DNA of 7,123 bases, from contig JAJXXG010001006.1 in NCBI GenBank assembly GCA_021781255.1, forward strand, positions 1-7,123, in the 5' to 3' direction. The position numbers were made by a program, and so were the translations under genes. The notes below the pieces were generated by a model. That model saw nothing but the letters and a program-made list of their open reading frames with translations. It did no database searches and was not told where the DNA came from. Within the stretch, counting starts at the first letter, position 1. Each line of letters begins with the position of its first letter. Positions 4,549 to 7,123 of this stretch are shown piece by piece. The stretch is from Acidobacteriota bacterium (lineage in GTDB: Bacteria > Acidobacteriota > Terriglobia > Terriglobales > Acidobacteriaceae).

Positions 4549-7123
4549 TCATAGGACCCCGGCAAAAGCTAATGGTGAGGCTATAGTTGCCCCGATCATT
4601 GCCGTACTCATGATGTTCTGCCATACTGGCGAGCCGCCGATGATCTTCTCGGGAACGATTATGATATCGCCGGGGTGCATCCGGACATTCCCGAAACCCA
4701 TCCAGATGCTATGCTGATCCTGCAGGACGACCACCGATCCATCGGCCCGCAGGACATAGATGTTCTTCTTGTCCCCTATGCGTGTCGGTCCACCAGCCTT
4801 CTTCAGATACCAATCAAGATCCCTCCCGGGAACATAGCTGATGGCGGCGGGGTTATAGACTTGACCGTTCACGCCGACAAAATTCGGCCGCTTCGGTATG
4901 AGCAGCGTATCCCCCGCGCGCAGCTCAATATCGGCTGGCGTATTCTCCCACTTGCTGATGTCGGAATCGATGGCTATGACCAGGCGGCCACTGGCAGGAT
5001 GGCTGCGAAGCGCCTGCAGAATCTGTTGACGTTGCATCTGCATGGACTGCTGCATCTCGGTCGCAGCCTGCGGGTTCGTGGCCCCAGCGTTAGCTGGTAC
5101 CGGCGTGTTCTCGATTCGCAAAATCATCTGTTGACGCGCCTGCTCCGCCAACTCGCGGACCTGCACCCGCTCGAGCACCGCGGCCGCCGGATAGGCATCG
5201 GCGCGGAACCCGCCGGCGCGCTTGAGTACCGAACTCAGGCGTTCCCCGTCCTCGATCCCGTAGCTGCCGGCGTGCTCGACTTCTCCGTTAATCGTCACCG
5301 ACGCGCCGATGTCCTGCCAGCCCGCTAGGCGCCGGATGCTGAGGACGTCGCCGGGCTTGAGCGCCACGTCGGTACCCGTGTCGCCTTCAAGCGCCTTTTC
5401 GATCGCGACATTACTGTGGTTGACCAGCACCTTTTGGCCGTTCTGAATCACATAGCTCGAAAGATCGGCTTCCTTGCGATAGGCGCTGTGCTTGAATCCT
5501 CCGGCCATTTTAACTAAGTCTGCCACAGTCATTCCCTGGGACATAGGATATTTCCCCGGCCGGAGCACCTCTCCACGGATGGACACGGTCGGAGGGTCAA
5601 TGTTATACCGGCCAAAGACCCGCACGGTATCAAACGGTTGAAGTTTGATGGGATCGTTGCCTATCAGTGCGTCCGGAAGATTAAAGCTGATGGTTTCCGG
5701 GTGAAGATCGGGAGGCACCAAGCGAATGATCTCTGCATGATTTGCAGGCTCGGGCATTACGTCCTGGTAGGAATGAAGAAGATCGTTCACTGTCATTCCC
5801 TCCCGCCACGGGTACCGGCCGGGGCGATAAACATGACCGTCGAGATAGACAGGCTGCTCGTTGTATGGAAGGATGGGCAATACCTGAATGGAATCGCCAT
5901 CTTGCACCTGGAATGCCGACAACGCTGCGGTTTCTCCCTGCGGGCCAACGGATAGCTGAACATTCAACATCGTGTGGCGCTCATGGGCCACTACCCGTTC
6001 AACCCGGATCTCTTTGAGATCGGCGGATACCAGGACGCCGCCGGCAAGTTCTAGAACATCTTTTAGGTCCTCTTTTCCTTTTAACTCATAGATTGCCGGG
6101 CGGCGCACCATGCCCGCTACGGATACCTGGGGACCCACCGGAGGCACCAGGATTGTATCGCCGGGCAGGAGGCGGTCAAGATTGGAGCGGACCCCATGCA
6201 AGAGAAAATCGTACAGGTCGATCTCCTGAACGAGTTGATCGCCCCGGTACTGCTTAAGCATGCGTAGCGAGCCGCGGCTAGTTGGACCTCCCGCGGCGTA
6301 AAGGGCGTTGAGGGGCGTCGACAGGGAACTGACATCGTATGCTCCCGGCCGCTGCACATCGCCTACGACATAAACCCGCACCGTGCGCACGCGGCCCAGA
6401 GAAAGTTCAACATGCTCATTTTGAAATTGTGTGCCCAGCGCTCGTTGGACGGCGTTCTGCGCCTCGGCTATAGTGAGTCCGGATACAACGATTGTGCCGG
6501 CTTCCGACAGATCGATCTCCCCTTGGCGATCCACGGTTCGGCTCAACCGCGCCGATTGACCACCCCACATGTTCACGATGAGGTTATCCCCGGGGCCGAG
6601 AACATAATCAGGCCCAACCGGCAGATCCATCGGCAATAAGTTTGTATTGCCGGTTCCGAAGAGAAAAGCATCGCTTCCGAAACGACGCAGCCTGGCGTTT
6701 GTAGGTACTTCCTGAGTGTAAAGGTTCTGAACCGATGGAAGATTGAGATAGGGAGCCGGTGTCGCCCTTAGCAGTTCGCTCGGTTGTTCCGTTGGCCGCG
6801 GCGGGAGTGGCGCCGGTCTGGACGTGCCGGCTGCCCCTCTCGCCTGCTGCAGAGGGTTCGCGATGTAACCTTGGTCGATAAGCTGCCTCGCTACTTGATT
6901 GCGGAAACTCGGATCCTGCCGGATGCAGTTGTACACCCCATTTTCCGGAATCGTGGACGGATCGACACCATAGTCCTGCGCCGCGAGATCCTTGAAGGTC
7001 GTCAAAGTGTCGGGAGCCTGCAGGAGAATTGAAATGATCTGATCGGCCGACAACGATGGCTGAGCCGCACTCGTTCCCGGCTGAAATGCCGGATATTGCC
7101 CTTCCTGCTGTCCATACTGCTGC
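4549..7123 (-). CDS. Wza-like SLBB polysaccharide export protein, 5' end cut by window edge
   Basis: This outer-membrane polysaccharide export (OPX) protein would form the periplasmic and outer-membrane channel that works with the Wzz-like protein. The frame is open to the right edge: 23 codons lie before the TTG at 7053, rich in Gln (QQYGQQEGQ). That TTG is therefore not a credible start, and the signal peptide lies outside. Counting from the TTG as residue 1: an N-terminal helical region (1-70), a Pro-rich linker (77-92), the Poly_export domain (about 148-225, with YVLGPGDNLIVNMWG), then six SLBB domains at about 226-303, 309-393, 401-480, 489-575, 585-720 and 725-802. Each opens with a G-x-V-x-x-P/A-G-like strand and closes with a PGD/AGD-type turn. 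SLBB5 carries a Gln/Met-rich helical insert (about 632-690). The C-terminal tail (810-834) is hydrophobic and begins VWQNI. At over 857 residues it is far longer than enterobacterial Wza (about 380). The last 116 residues recur as a pseudogene downstream. Confidence 0.93.
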   Translation of the reverse strand, partial: QQYGQQEGQYPAFQPGTSAAQPSLSADQIISILLQAPDTLTTFKDLAAQDYGVDPSTIPENGVYNCIRQDPSFRNQVARQLIDQGYIANPLQQARGAAGTSRPAPLPPRPTEQPSELLRATPAPYLNLPSVQNLYTQEVPTNARLRRFGSDAFLFGTGNTNLLPMDLPVGPDYVLGPGDNLIVNMWGGQSARLSRTVDRQGEIDLSEAGTIVVSGLTIAEAQNAVQRALGTQFQNEHVELSLGRVRTVRVYVVGDVQRPGAYDVSSLSTPLNALYAAGGPTSRGSLRMLKQYRGDQLVQEIDLYDFLLHGVRSNLDRLLPGDTILVPPVGPQVSVAGMVRRPAIYELKGKEDLKDVLELAGGVLVSADLKEIRVERVVAHERHTMLNVQLSVGPQGETAALSAFQVQDGDSIQVLPILPYNEQPVYLDGHVYRPGRYPWREGMTVNDLLHSYQDVMPEPANHAEIIRLVPPDLHPETISFNLPDALIGNDPIKLQPFDTVRVFGRYNIDPPTVSIRGEVLRPGKYPMSQGMTVADLVKMAGGFKHSAYRKEADLSSYVIQNGQKVLVNHSNVAIEKALEGDTGTDVALKPGDVLSIRRLAGWQDIGASVTINGEVEHAGSYGIEDGERLSSVLKRAGGFRADAYPAAAVLERVQVRELAEQARQQMILRIENTPVPANAGATNPQAATEMQQSMQMQRQQILQALRSHPASGRLVIAIDSDISKWENTPADIELRAGDTLLIPKRPNFVGVNGQVYNPAAISYVPGRDLDWYLKKAGGPTRIGDKKNIYVLRADGSVVVLQDQHSIWMGFGNVRMHPGDIIIVPEKIIGGSPVWQNIMSTAMIGATIASPLAFAGVL

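Noticed and set aside
4675..5328. Plus-strand open frame of 217 codons
   Set aside because: It lies entirely antisense to the well-supported SLBB exporter, in GC-rich sequence where antisense frames stay open by chance. The translation has no recognisable domain.
1..7123. CRISPR array, tRNA, rRNA, riboswitch or a novel defence-type system
   Set aside because: I saw no regularly spaced repeats, tRNA-like cloverleaf or rRNA segment. All intact genes belong to known polysaccharide export families.

Overview
The window is a piece of a bacterial exopolysaccharide or O-antigen export locus, and every intact gene lies on the minus strand. Read in the direction of transcription (right to left), it holds: the 3' part of a large Wza-like outer-membrane polysaccharide export protein with six SLBB repeats (7123-4549); about 0.9 kb of decayed DNA; a Wzz-like polysaccharide co-polymerase (3629-2370); a Wzx-type flippase (2202-913); and the 5' part of glf, UDP-galactopyranose mutase (916-1). 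The export gene has lost its start at the right edge and glf its end at the left edge.

The source is a Gram-negative-type bacterium, because an SLBB outer-membrane exporter needs an outer membrane. The long multi-SLBB exporter and a polysaccharide co-polymerase without a kinase domain would fit Acidobacteriota, but that is an impression and not a demonstrated assignment. Base composition is uneven: the SLBB gene is clearly GC-rich, while the flippase and co-polymerase are closer to 50 percent. This is common in polysaccharide loci with exchanged serotype genes.

The genes form one pathway. Glf makes UDP-galactofuranose, Wzx flips lipid-linked repeat units across the inner membrane, the Wzz-like protein sets chain length, and the SLBB protein forms the outer-membrane conduit. 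No polymerase (Wzy) or glycosyltransferase is inside the window.

The most unusual part is 3630-4548. It contains a decayed copy of the last SLBB domain and C-terminal tail of the neighbouring exporter (3791-4147, with an in-frame stop). Next to it, in the opposite orientation, is a broken N-terminal fragment of what looks like an ISL3-family transposase (4302-4497). The simplest reading is that a second export gene once lay here and was mostly lost around an insertion sequence. Apart from this scar I see a conventional export locus and no evidence of an undescribed system.
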